This document shows positions 17,575 through 26,242 of a stretch of DNA of 64,000 bases, piece after piece. The DNA comes from G963662265 sp963668545. GTDB lineage: Bacteria > Spirochaetota > Spirochaetia > CADAEX01. Where the stretch lies: positions 3,224,001 through 3,288,000 of the forward strand of contig OY764868.1 of assembly GCA_963668545.1 (NCBI GenBank). The letters run 5' to 3'. The notes beneath the pieces are model-generated. The model was not told where the DNA came from. It did not search any database and was given only the letters and a program-made list of their open reading frames with translations. Position numbers and translations under genes: made by a program. Numbering within the stretch: the first letter of the stretch is position 1; each line of letters begins with the position of its first letter.

Positions 17575-18564
17575 ATGAAATACAAAGTTTTAATTGCTGA
17601 TGACAGCGCAACAGTCAGACTTGTTCTCGAAAAAGCACTCGGGCAGTGGGGATACGAAGTAATATCGTGCAAGGATGGAGAAACAGCCCTCAGCTATCTT
17701 CTTTCAGATAATGCCCCCAGAATAGCAATCCTGGACTGGGTAATGCCCGGATTGAGCGGGGTGGATATCTGCAGACAGCTTAAAGGATGCGGAAAATTCA
17801 TATACACAATACTTCTCACTTCAAAAACAGAAAGGGATGACCTTGAGCTTGCAATAGATTCAGGAGCCTATAATTTTCTCTCAAAACCTGTACCCCTCGG
17901 GGTTCTCCGTCGTTTTATCGATGTAGGGATGAGAATAATCGGGGATGAGGAAAAACTCAGAAGGCATGAAAGAAACATAAGAATAAAATGCTATAAAGCA
18001 ATAGCAGATCTGGCCGAGACCAGGGACAATGAAACAGGGATGCACCTCAACAGAATAAGCAGATATTCAACAATACTTGCAGGAAAAATCGGGGCGGATG
18101 ATGAATTTATTGAAAACATAAGCATCTTTTCCCCTCTCCATGATATAGGAAAGGTAGGTATCCCTGACGGTATACTTCTTGCACAGAGAAATATCAGCAG
18201 CACAGAATTCGAGCTGATTAAGAACCATACAGTCCTGGGGGACAGGATACTCAGACCGGTCCCCACAATGGAAATGGCAGCAGATATTGCCCGCTACCAT
18301 CATGAGAAATGGGATGGAACAGGATACCCTGACGGCCTGAAAGGGGAAGATATTCCTCTTGCAGCAAGAATTGTCGGGCTTGTCGATGTTTTTGATGCTC
18401 TCAGGAGCCACAGACCCTATAAATCCGCATGGACCTATGAAAAAGCCAGAGACCATATTCTTAAAAACAGCGGCATACAGTTTGACCCTGATCTTGTGGA
18501 TATTTTCATGCTTATTGAGGATGAAATTGCAGAGGTCAGTGAAAAATATCTGGAACTATACTGA
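17575..18564 (+). CDS. Response regulator with HD-GYP c-di-GMP phosphodiesterase domain
   Basis: The 329-residue protein begins with a receiver (1-120; IADDS, Asp in ILDWVMPG, lysine in LSKPVP). A linker leads to an HD-GYP domain (about 140-310) with HLNRISRYS, HDIGKVGIPD, NHTVLGDRIL, RYHHEKWDGTGYPDGLKG and RIVGLVDVFDAL. All metal-binding residues appear intact, so it should degrade cyclic di-GMP when phosphorylated. No cognate kinase is adjacent. TATAAT at 17549-17554 lies 20 bp before the ATG, and no Shine-Dalgarno sequence is visible between them. Confidence 0.93.
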   Translation: MKYKVLIADDSATVRLVLEKALGQWGYEVISCKDGETALSYLLSDNAPRIAILDWVMPGLSGVDICRQLKGCGKFIYTILLTSKTERDDLELAIDSGAYNFLSKPVPLGVLRRFIDVGMRIIGDEEKLRRHERNIRIKCYKAIADLAETRDNETGMHLNRISRYSTILAGKIGADDEFIENISIFSPLHDIGKVGIPDGILLAQRNISSTEFELIKNHTVLGDRILRPVPTMEMAADIARYHHEKWDGTGYPDGLKGEDIPLAARIVGLVDVFDALRSHRPYKSAWTYEKARDHILKNSGIQFDPDLVDIFMLIEDEIAEVSEKYLELY

Positions 18565-18621
18565 TACTCCCCATTAAAAAATGATTGACTATTAAACCTC
18601 ACTGATATATATTTCATTATT

Positions 18622-18639
18622 ACCGACTTTGCGGTCGGT
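18622..18639. promoter_or_regulatory. Distal operator-like palindrome
   Basis: ACCGAC-TTTGCG-GTCGGT, with perfect 6-bp half-sites. The same half-sites recur at 18868. Confidence 0.65.
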
Positions 18640-18867
18640 TTTCAGAATTTTCATATTTCATAAATAGATTTCTGCTCGAAATAGTAAATAACATAATGAA
18701 TTATTATTATTCTGCAGAAAACAGAAAAAAGGGATTCCAATTACGTCTCATCGTTAAAAAAGGGAAATATGGCCCAATATTCTCTTTATTTTTGCGATTG
18801 TTGTACCGGGAATACTTTTAAAATTATTTTCCTGTTCAACAGAAAAGAATCTTTATACAGGACTTCT

Positions 18868-18885
18868 ACCGACTATCTGGTCGGT
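18868..18885. promoter_or_regulatory. Proximal operator-like palindrome
   Basis: ACCGAC-TATCTG-GTCGGT, directly upstream of the GAGGT ribosome site and ATG of the small accessory gene. It is positioned where repressor binding would block transcription of the symporter operon. Confidence 0.7.
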
Positions 18886-18910
18886 ATTTTAATAAAAAGC
18901 GAGGTAAATT

Positions 18911-19090
18911 ATGCTTGGATTATCAGATTTTTCAGTATTTCTCTCATACAGTCTGGTTTTTCTGCTTGCCCTTACCTGTATCACTTACGGGCTCCTGAAA
19001 TGGAACAGGGAAGGTGAAATAAGTGAAGAGGAAATTCAGGAAGAAAAAACATGGCTCAGGGAAGAGCTGGAAATTGAGGAAAAGGTTTAG
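18911..19090 (+). CDS. Small symporter accessory membrane protein
   Basis: A 59-codon gene, easily missed by length cut-offs. It encodes one membrane segment (about 8-28, VFLSYSLVFLLALTCITYGLL), then KWNREGE and a very acidic tail (EISEEEIQEEKTWLREELEIEE). GAGGT lies 7 bp before the ATG. The next gene, an SSS-family symporter, starts 11 bp after its stop. Small proteins of this form are encoded directly before sodium:solute symporters in several bacteria and archaea, where they are annotated as symporter small accessory proteins. That role here is inferred from position and form. Confidence 0.75.
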   Translation: MLGLSDFSVFLSYSLVFLLALTCITYGLLKWNREGEISEEEIQEEKTWLREELEIEEKV

Positions 19091-19101
19091 GAGAAATAAT
19101 T

Positions 19102-20679
19102 ATGAACATGTTTTTACTTTCAACGCTGGTTATTATTTATCTTACTGTAATATCATATCTTGGTTACAGGGGTTACGTTGAAACAAAAAATGCGGCAGAT
19201 TACATGGTCGGCGGCAGAAATATCCATCCATACATAATGGCAATGTCATACGGTGCGACCTTTATATCAACATCAGCAATAGTAGGTTTCGGCGGTACAG
19301 CAGCTCTTTTCGGCATGAGCCTTTTATGGCTTACAGTTTTCAATATAGGTGCAGGTATTTTTATTGCTTTTATTTTCTACGGTAAAAAAACCAGAAGAAT
19401 GGGGCTTAACCTTGATGCACATACTTTTCCTGAATTTCTGGGAAAAAGGCTCGACAGTATATTTATACAGAGATTTGCAGGGATAATAATCTTTGTATTC
19501 ATGCCGCTTTATGCAGCTGCTGTTCTTATAGGAGCCTCAAGAATAATTGAGGGGCTTCTGGGAGTCCCCTATCTCTACTCAATAACAGTATTTTCCATAC
19601 TTGTAGCATTCTATGTGATTATGGGAGGCCTCAAGGGAGTAATGTATACTGATGCTCTTCAGGGAAGCCTCATGTTTTTCGGCATGATTTTTCTCCTTTT
19701 CATTATCTATTTCAAACTCGGCGGCATCCTCGATGCTCATACATCGCTGACAGCACTGGCAGACAAAGTTCCTGACTCACTAAGGGCAATCGGGCACCAG
19801 GGATGGACAGCCTCTCCTGCTTCAGGAACACCTTTATGGTGGATTGTCTATTCATCACTTGTGCTGGGTGTCGGAATCGGAGTACTTGCACAGCCTCAGC
19901 TGGTTGTAAGATATATGACTGTTAAAAGCAACAAGGAGCTTAACAGGGCTGTAGCAATAGGAGGCCTCTTTATCCTCATGACAACAGGGACAGCATTTAT
20001 AGTGGGAGCTCTTTCAAATGTCTATTTCTTCAGGGAATTCGGGGAGATTGCAATTCAGTATGCAAAAGGGAATTCTGATAAAATCATACCTCTTTTCATC
20101 AGGGAAGCAATGCCCTCCTGGTTCGGATATGTCTTCATGCTTGTTATACTTTCCGCAGGAATGTCCACACTGAGCTCCCAGTTTCATACAATAGGGACTG
20201 CAGCCGGGCGGGACATTATTATAGGAAAATCAACAAACAGGAACCAGGATGTCATTATAACAAAGGCAGGTATACTTGTCAGTATAATACTGACAGTTCT
20301 TCTTGGGATAAAAATGGAACCCGGAATAATAGCAAGAGCAACTGCAATATTTTTCGGTCTCATGGCATCAAGTTTTCTGGCCCCGTACACAGCGGCTATC
20401 TACTGGAAAAAACTTACAAGGAAGGGGGCAATCGCAGGAATTATTTCAGGAGTATCCACTGCAGTCCTGATGTTTCTTTTCATGCATGGAAGTGAAGCAA
20501 AGGTTTTCGGAATTTCTCAAATGTTTTTCGGAAAAACAACTTTACTTGGAGGGGTCTGGCCCTTTGTTGACCCTCTTGTTATAGCACTGCCTGTTTCAGC
20601 CCTTTTCACAGTTGCTGTAAGCCTCTATACAGAGGTAGAAAACCCGGAAACAGTTGAAAAATCATTCAAAGGTGTTTAA
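19102..20679 (+). CDS. Sodium:solute symporter (SSS family)
   Basis: The 525-residue integral membrane protein has about 13 hydrophobic segments. It shows SSS family signatures: DYMVGGRNIHPYIMAMSYGATFISTSAIVGFGG near the N-terminus, VLGVGIGVLAQPQLVVRYM and MLVILSAGMSTLSSQFHT in the core. It resembles the PanF/ActP-type branch more than PutP, but the substrate cannot be assigned. It is co-transcribed with the 59-residue gene before it and ends at a strong terminator. TetR-type sites upstream suggest repression. Confidence 0.88.
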   Translation: MNMFLLSTLVIIYLTVISYLGYRGYVETKNAADYMVGGRNIHPYIMAMSYGATFISTSAIVGFGGTAALFGMSLLWLTVFNIGAGIFIAFIFYGKKTRRMGLNLDAHTFPEFLGKRLDSIFIQRFAGIIIFVFMPLYAAAVLIGASRIIEGLLGVPYLYSITVFSILVAFYVIMGGLKGVMYTDALQGSLMFFGMIFLLFIIYFKLGGILDAHTSLTALADKVPDSLRAIGHQGWTASPASGTPLWWIVYSSLVLGVGIGVLAQPQLVVRYMTVKSNKELNRAVAIGGLFILMTTGTAFIVGALSNVYFFREFGEIAIQYAKGNSDKIIPLFIREAMPSWFGYVFMLVILSAGMSTLSSQFHTIGTAAGRDIIIGKSTNRNQDVIITKAGILVSIILTVLLGIKMEPGIIARATAIFFGLMASSFLAPYTAAIYWKKLTRKGAIAGIISGVSTAVLMFLFMHGSEAKVFGISQMFFGKTTLLGGVWPFVDPLVIALPVSALFTVAVSLYTEVENPETVEKSFKGV

Positions 20680-20710
20680 CTGTCTTAAATATCCTATTGT
20701 AACTATCTTC

Positions 20711-20745
20711 ACAGCCGGGACTTTCTTAATCCCGGCTGTTTTTTA
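20711..20745 (+). terminator. Terminator of the symporter operon
   Basis: ACAGCCGGGA (20711-20720) pairs with TCCCGGCTGT (20730-20739), followed by TTTTT. It is a classic intrinsic terminator 31 bp after the symporter stop. Confidence 0.9.
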
Positions 20746-20883
20746 AAAATAACCTTTAAAAACAGTTTTTTTTACGCTAAAATACCTATAGATAGGCAAA
20801 TCCTGCTTCCCCGGCTGAAAGAAACAGGAAACACTCTTCCGGAATTTGATATTTTCAGGAACGGTAGATACAGAGAGGTAATA

Positions 20884-21507
20884 ATGAAACAGACATTTAA
20901 TAATCTGCCAGATGCCAAAAAAAACAGAATAATAAAGGCCTGTGTGGATGAATTCTGTGAAAACGGTTATGAAAAAAGCTCTACAGAACATATTATCAAA
21001 AGGGCCGGAATTTCAAAAGGGGGTCTTTATGAATATATTGATTCAAAAAAGGAACTCTATCTTTATATCGTAAACTACACATATGAAAAACTTTACAGCT
21101 ATCTGAGGGAAAAAATTAATCTTGAACATTCCCCTCTTCCTGAAGATATCCTGGACAGATTCAAAATTGTTTCAGACATTGCAATTGATTTCTATATTGA
21201 TCACCCGGAATATGTAAAACTGATTGTCAAGACCTATAAAATTCATGATGTGGGAATTGAAAACAAGGTTAAAAACATTTTCACATCTGAATTCATGTCC
21301 ATTTTCGGAACTATTGAGGATGACTCAATCGAATATGATAAAGACAGGATATTTGATCTTCTCATGTGGCTTCTGCTGAAAACAAGATATGATTTTCTTG
21401 TCAGGCTGGATGCAGCCCACAATGCAGATGAAGTTAAAAAGGATTATCAGGAAAACTGGGAGTTCTTTTTTTCTGTTTTAAAACACGGTATTTATAAATC
21501 CACTTAA
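20884..21507 (+). CDS. TetR/AcrR family transcriptional regulator
   Basis: A 207-residue regulator. The N-terminal helix-turn-helix is clear: KNRIIKACVDEFCENGYEKSSTEHII, followed by KRAGISKGGLYEYIDSKKELY. The C-terminal ligand domain is not diagnostic. The ATG has AGAGAGGTAATA before it. It follows the symporter terminator, so it has its own promoter in 20746-20883, where CCTATAGATAGG forms a small palindrome. It is the obvious candidate to bind the ACCGAC-N6-GTCGGT sites upstream of the symporter operon. Confidence 0.9.
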   Translation: MKQTFNNLPDAKKNRIIKACVDEFCENGYEKSSTEHIIKRAGISKGGLYEYIDSKKELYLYIVNYTYEKLYSYLREKINLEHSPLPEDILDRFKIVSDIAIDFYIDHPEYVKLIVKTYKIHDVGIENKVKNIFTSEFMSIFGTIEDDSIEYDKDRIFDLLMWLLLKTRYDFLVRLDAAHNADEVKKDYQENWEFFFSVLKHGIYKST

Positions 21508-21530
21508 GCACTGGTATGCAGATCTGTTGT

Positions 21531-21558
21531 AAAAAAACAGCAGCCTGAAGGCTGCTGT
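21531..21558. terminator. Bidirectional terminator between tetR and HAD gene
   Basis: ACAGCAGCC (21537-21545), loop TGAA, GGCTGCTGT (21550-21558). On the minus strand a run of T's follows directly, ending the HAD operon. On the plus strand the T-tract is weaker. Confidence 0.85.
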
Positions 21559-21590
21559 TCAATTTTCAGGACTGTTTCCCTGAAGCCTTT

Positions 21591-22370
21591 TTATATTTTC
21601 TGCAATATTTTATTATCAGTATTGCAGGCAGAAAGCTTATCAAGAACAGGGAGAAGTCCTCTCAGATCCGATATTCTGTAATCAGGTTCAGGCCCCCTGT
21701 CTTGCGGAGAATTGAATTCATAATCGATAAGAACAGCACATCCGATACCTGAATCTTTTGCCCCCCTGATATCTTTTGAAGGGCTGTTTCCTATATACAC
21801 AACATTTTCAGGTTCAACATTAGCTTTTCTGCAGGCATAGTTGAATATTTCAGGGTGGGGTTTTCTCCTCCCGAATGAGGCGGACATTACAACTGTGTCA
21901 AAATAATCAGTTATTCCGTACTCGTTCATAGAATGGCCGACCTGCCCCCTGCTAAGCACATTGCTGATTATACCCATTCTGAAACCCTTTTTTCTTATCT
22001 CTTCAAGAACATCCCGGGTTTCCTCCCTGGCCCTCCGCTTGAAAAAGCCTGTATCGATAAGGAATGTGAGATCTTCTCCGATATTATCCAGAACACTCTG
22101 GCTGATTTTAATATCATCAAGAATAAAATCTTTCCACAGTTCTTCAGGACTGAGCTCAATCAAACCGTCAAGCCGCCATTTTTTATACCGATTGAGACCA
22201 TCAAGAACTTTCTCCCTGAACCTGTCATTTGTATATTCTGAAATCTCAGAAACACCTGATTCAATGAGAATTTCAGCCATTTTTCTGCAGGAAAGATCTA
22301 CAGATGCCCTGTCTTTCGGGTAAATATCAAGGGTACCGCCGAAATCGAAAAAAACCATATCAATTTTCAT
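21591..22370 (-). CDS. HAD-family hydrolase
   Basis: A 259-residue HAD phosphatase, counted from the ATG at 22370 (MKIDMVFFDFGGTLD), which overlaps the end of the RpiR gene by 11 bp; longer in-frame extensions have no family support. Motif I is DFGGTLD (DxG instead of DxD, as in some HAD subfamilies). The cap follows, then motif III region FGRRKPHPEIF and motif IV GNSPSKDIRGAKDSG. As last gene of an ABC transporter-RpiR operon it could remove phosphate from an imported phosphorylated compound. The missing second Asp of motif I may limit classic phosphatase chemistry. Confidence 0.82.
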   Translation of the reverse strand: MKIDMVFFDFGGTLDIYPKDRASVDLSCRKMAEILIESGVSEISEYTNDRFREKVLDGLNRYKKWRLDGLIELSPEELWKDFILDDIKISQSVLDNIGEDLTFLIDTGFFKRRAREETRDVLEEIRKKGFRMGIISNVLSRGQVGHSMNEYGITDYFDTVVMSASFGRRKPHPEIFNYACRKANVEPENVVYIGNSPSKDIRGAKDSGIGCAVLIDYEFNSPQDRGPEPDYRISDLRGLLPVLDKLSACNTDNKILQKI

Positions 22371-23232
22371 TGTTTCCATCTCCGCAATAGTTGAAATAAT
22401 AATCCTGCCTGTACTGTTCAAGGAGATCGAGTTTCTGATAAGCATCTGTTTCCAGTTTCTTTGCAACCCCGATCAGAAGAGCATTTGTTATAGCCATGGG
22501 GACAAGGGGGGAATGGAAAGCCCCGTGAGGGCCTCTTTCTCCAAACAGAACATATTCACAGTCCTTTATTATTGCAGGGGTGAGTATATCTGTAACAAGA
22601 ATAATCGGAACCCTGTTTCTTTTCATGACACTGGTAAACATTTTCAGATCATCGGAAATCCTGTTGAAATTATAGGCAACCGCAACATCACCCTCTTTCA
22701 GGGAAACCATCCCCTCAAGCAGATGGATGCCCCCCTCACGATGGAGCATTACATCAACCCCGAATCTGTTCAGCCTGAATGAAAGATGCCGCCCAAGCAT
22801 TTCATTCGGGCCCACCCCCATGACATGGACCCTTCTTGCGTTGCAGATAAGGTTTATTGTTCCGTGATATGAATTGTCATCAACAGTATTCACAGATTTC
22901 ATCAGATAATAGATTTCCTGTTCAGTTATGCTCTTGTAAGTCAGTTCCTCCCCTTTGAAATCATCAATAAGGTTTCTCACCCTGTTTCCCGGAGAAAATA
23001 TTTCCTTATAGTTGGAAAATAGATTTTCCCGGAATTCAGGAAATCCCCTGAATCCCAGGTTTTTGGCAAATCTGACAATTGAAGCTTTACTTACATCAAT
23101 CTCTTCAGCAATTCTTGAAAGCGGATAATATATCACCTCGGAAACATTTGTAAGAATAAAATCAGCAATCTTTTTCTGCTGCCTTGGAAAAGAATCATAT
23201 CTGTTCTGTATTTCCTGATAACAATCCTTCAT
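22360..23232 (-). CDS. RpiR/MurR family transcriptional regulator
   Basis: The 290-residue protein, from the ATG at 23232 (MKDCYQEI), which has AGGGGA 10 bp upstream and lies 7 bp after the ATPase gene. The N-terminal RpiR helix-turn-helix contains LSRIAEEIDVSKASIVRFAKNLGFRGFPEF. A SIS domain (about 120-250) contains VHVMGVGPNEMLGRHLSFRL and GDVAVAYNFN. RpiR proteins usually sense phosphosugars through SIS. It probably controls its own operon, possibly through the 24-bp repeats upstream of the binding-protein gene. Confidence 0.88.
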   Translation of the reverse strand: MKDCYQEIQNRYDSFPRQQKKIADFILTNVSEVIYYPLSRIAEEIDVSKASIVRFAKNLGFRGFPEFRENLFSNYKEIFSPGNRVRNLIDDFKGEELTYKSITEQEIYYLMKSVNTVDDNSYHGTINLICNARRVHVMGVGPNEMLGRHLSFRLNRFGVDVMLHREGGIHLLEGMVSLKEGDVAVAYNFNRISDDLKMFTSVMKRNRVPIILVTDILTPAIIKDCEYVLFGERGPHGAFHSPLVPMAITNALLIGVAKKLETDAYQKLDLLEQYRQDYYFNYCGDGNNEN

Positions 23233-23239
23233 CTGACAA

Positions 23240-24343
23240 CTATCCCCTGAAAGACTCAACTTTTTCACCGGTATCGGTTTTGTAAATATTACCACGCCTC
23301 ACAGTAAGATCAACCTTTTCCTCAACTTTATATTTCAGGTAATGTTCTTCAGGCCCCTTTACAATCATATCAAGTTTTCTGTTTACAGATTTAAGGTGAA
23401 CCATTACTTCTGAACCCATCGGCTGTATTGAATAGATAAAGAAATTACCCTTTTCAGATGAGCTGACTTCTATATCCTCCGGCCTTGCATTGACAGTAAT
23501 CCCTGAAGAAGCAGAAGATTCAAGTTTTCCTGAAAAACTGATACTGCATTCAGGATCTGAATCAGGAACAAATGTTCTGCTGCCTGAAAGGCTTACTTTT
23601 ACAAGGTTTGTTTCAGGGTTACCCATGAAGTCTGCAACGAAAAGATTTTCAGGGTCATGGTATACCTCGTAAGGTGTTCCAATCTGCTGAATTACCCCGT
23701 CCTTCATAACAACTATCTTGTCTGAAAGTGCAAGAGCCTCCACCTGATCATGAGTTACATAAATTGAAGTTGCTTCAAGTTCTGTATGGAGCCTTTTAAG
23801 CTCAGACCTGAGCTTCATTCTCAGTTTTGCATCAAGGTTTGAAAGCGGTTCGTCAAAGAGAAGGATTCCAGGCTCATTGACAATCATTCTTGCAAGTGCA
23901 ACTCTCTGCTGCTGTCCCCCTGAAAGCTCATGGGGATATCTCTTTTCAAGTGACTGGAGGTCCATTGCATCAATAACTCTCTGTATTTTTTTATTCTTAT
24001 CTTCCTGGGGAATTTTAAGCTTCCTCAGGCCGAAACCGATATTTCCCTCTACAGTCATGTGAGGCCAGAGTGCATAGTTCTGGAATACAAGACCAAGGCC
24101 CCTGTTGCCTGCAGGAAGGTTAACTCCCCCTTTTTTTGAAAAGAGGCACTTGTCCCCTACCCATATATCTCCATCTTCAGGTGTTTCTAGACCTGAAAGA
24201 CATCTGAGGGTTGTTGTCTTGCCGCAGCCGGAGGGGCCGAGGAAAGTAACAAATTCCCCCTTGTTTATTTCAAAATTTATCCCCTTTATAGCTGGGTTGC
24301 CGTTAAATATTTTTACAAGATTACCAAATCTTATATAACTCAT
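23240..24343 (-). CDS. ABC transporter ATP-binding protein (FbpC/PotA-like)
   Basis: A 367-residue importer ATPase. Walker A is GPSGCGKTTTLRCL, the Q-loop VFQNYALWPHMTV, signature LSGGQQQRVALARMI, Walker B ILLFDEPLSNLD and H-loop YVTHDQVEAL. A C-terminal TOBE-like region spans about 285-360. The subfamily is that of ferric iron, polyamine and 2-aminoethylphosphonate or sugar-phosphate importers. It lies 96 bp after the permease gene and before rpiR. Confidence 0.9.
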   Translation of the reverse strand: MSYIRFGNLVKIFNGNPAIKGINFEINKGEFVTFLGPSGCGKTTTLRCLSGLETPEDGDIWVGDKCLFSKKGGVNLPAGNRGLGLVFQNYALWPHMTVEGNIGFGLRKLKIPQEDKNKKIQRVIDAMDLQSLEKRYPHELSGGQQQRVALARMIVNEPGILLFDEPLSNLDAKLRMKLRSELKRLHTELEATSIYVTHDQVEALALSDKIVVMKDGVIQQIGTPYEVYHDPENLFVADFMGNPETNLVKVSLSGSRTFVPDSDPECSISFSGKLESSASSGITVNARPEDIEVSSSEKGNFFIYSIQPMGSEVMVHLKSVNRKLDMIVKGPEEHYLKYKVEEKVDLTVRRGNIYKTDTGEKVESFRG

Positions 24344-24439
24344 TCCTATATCTCCTTCATAAACCTGTAATCTGGTATAATTACCCGGATGTTTTAAAAC
24401 TGAAACAATATGCTCCGGGCCTTTGTCTCAACATTATCT

Positions 24440-26218
24440 CTAAAGTTCCACTTTTCCGCCGATCTTCGAGAGAATAAGGTGGCCTGAAATTACTATAAAA
24501 ATAATCATAATCATTACTCCGTAAGCATGCTGTACAAATCCCTGTTCAGAATACCTGAAAATTACGGATGTCATGAGAGTTGTCTTGGGGGTTACAAGGA
24601 GGATTACCAGGTCAAGAGTCCTCATTGTAGTTATAAAATTCAGGAGCATGGCTGAAAGCACCCCGCTTTTGGCAAGTGGAAAAATTATTTTCCTGAATCT
24701 TGTACCCCAGCCTATACCATGAACAACAGCGACCTCTTCAAGAGATGGATCAATCTGATGCATTGCGGTAATACCTGCAGAAGAGGAAAACGGGAGATGT
24801 TTAACAAGGCTGACAAGTACCAGAAGGGCGAAAGTACCGTAAAGGCTTGGAATAGGCCCTATCTGCTTGGCAAACATTGTCAGATAAATACCACCGAAAG
24901 CTACTCCCGGAATCAGATATGGTGCGAATGTCAGATTTTCAATAAGCTTGGACAGAATAGTTTTTCGCCCCTTTACTACAGTATATCCGATCAGAACACC
25001 GATAACACCGCTTAATATCGCAACCACACCGGAAAGTCTCAGAGAATTCCATATTGCATCAAGGATTGAGGAATTCCTGAAAATACCCGGCTGCCCCATA
25101 GCTATATCTGTGCCGGCTTTACCGAACCAGTAATGGAGAGTGAAATTATCAAGGCTGTAGACCCCTTCATGAAGCATTAGTGTCTGAAGTCCGAGGAGAA
25201 GAAGCGGTCCGAATATGAAAACAGCTACGAACGAGAACATAAGGACAGTCATAGGGATTCTCCATTTGCCAAGTTCAATCTGCTTCTTGACAGATCCCTT
25301 TCCGCTGATTGTAACATATCTTTTTCTGGTTCCGATAACCATCTGGTTAAGGATTACTACAAATGTTGTAGCAATAATAAGAATAAGTGCAAGAACATAG
25401 CCTTCCCCGTACAACTGGTTATTCAGGGCAGAATATATTCTAGTGGAAAAAGTATAATATCTGATAGGAAGCCCCAGGAATGCCTGGGTTCCGAATTCCC
25501 CCAGCCCCTTGCTGAAGGTCAGAATAAACCCTGCACCGATAGCAGGAAGTACCATCGGGAGGGTTATTTTTACAAGTATCTCAGATTTCGAGGCCTTGAG
25601 CAGCTCTGCGCTTTCCTCAAGCCTCGAATCAATATTGGCAAGTGCGCCCCTCATCATAATGAAAAAATAAGGGACGTAATGAACACCAAGTGAAATGATT
25701 ATAGGAATATACCCGTAAATTATCCACTGGGGAGGATTTATGCCGAAAACAGCATTAAGAAAGCCGGGTGCCCCGCCATACTGTTCACTCTTGAAAACCC
25801 CTATCCATGCCATGGCAACAGTCCATGACGGAACAATATACGGTATTATAAGAACAGATGAAAAAAATGTCTTATATGGTATATCGGTCCTGACTACAAG
25901 CCAGGCAAAAAGGGAGCCCATAATCAGGGCAATAGCGGTCATCCCCACTGCTATAGCAAGGCTGTTAAGCGCAGGCTGATAAAGCAGCGCTTTTGACAGT
26001 TCACTTGCAGCAGTACGTTTCCAGTTAAAAAATGTAAAAGCGCCGGTTTCTGCCCCCCTAACCATTCTGGGCCCGTTTTCATCAAATACAAATGATTCGT
26101 AGCTCATAAACAGTACAGGAGCGAGAACCAGGACAAGCAGCAGTGAAGCAATTATCCACCCCCACAGCACTTCCGGCTTCATATTTCTAAGATTCATTAT
26201 TGATTGTTTAAACTGCAT
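24440..26218 (-). CDS. ABC transporter permease, two fused domains (FbpB-like)
   Basis: The 592-residue membrane protein contains two binding-protein-dependent permease domains in tandem, each with an EAA loop: SRLEESAELLKASKSEILVKI and DPSLEEVAVVHGIGWGTRFRK. About 12 hydrophobic segments are present, with a large periplasmic insert after the first. Such fused permeases occur in FbpB (iron), AfuB (hexose phosphate) and related systems. It lies 24 bp after the binding-protein gene. Confidence 0.9.
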   Translation of the reverse strand: MQFKQSIMNLRNMKPEVLWGWIIASLLLVLVLAPVLFMSYESFVFDENGPRMVRGAETGAFTFFNWKRTAASELSKALLYQPALNSLAIAVGMTAIALIMGSLFAWLVVRTDIPYKTFFSSVLIIPYIVPSWTVAMAWIGVFKSEQYGGAPGFLNAVFGINPPQWIIYGYIPIIISLGVHYVPYFFIMMRGALANIDSRLEESAELLKASKSEILVKITLPMVLPAIGAGFILTFSKGLGEFGTQAFLGLPIRYYTFSTRIYSALNNQLYGEGYVLALILIIATTFVVILNQMVIGTRKRYVTISGKGSVKKQIELGKWRIPMTVLMFSFVAVFIFGPLLLLGLQTLMLHEGVYSLDNFTLHYWFGKAGTDIAMGQPGIFRNSSILDAIWNSLRLSGVVAILSGVIGVLIGYTVVKGRKTILSKLIENLTFAPYLIPGVAFGGIYLTMFAKQIGPIPSLYGTFALLVLVSLVKHLPFSSSAGITAMHQIDPSLEEVAVVHGIGWGTRFRKIIFPLAKSGVLSAMLLNFITTMRTLDLVILLVTPKTTLMTSVIFRYSEQGFVQHAYGVMIMIIFIVISGHLILSKIGGKVEL

Positions 26219-26242
26219 CAGCTCTTTCCTCCCGGGATTATC

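Larger units (their letters stand above)
18565..18910 (+). promoter_or_regulatory. Symporter upstream region with two TetR-type operators
   Basis: This 346-bp stretch has no credible gene. It contains two palindromes of the same form, ACCGAC-N6-GTCGGT, at 18622-18639 and 18868-18885, 246 bp apart. The second is 25 bp before the small accessory gene. The spacing and half-site are typical of TetR-family operators, and a TetR gene lies downstream of the symporter. Confidence 0.7.
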
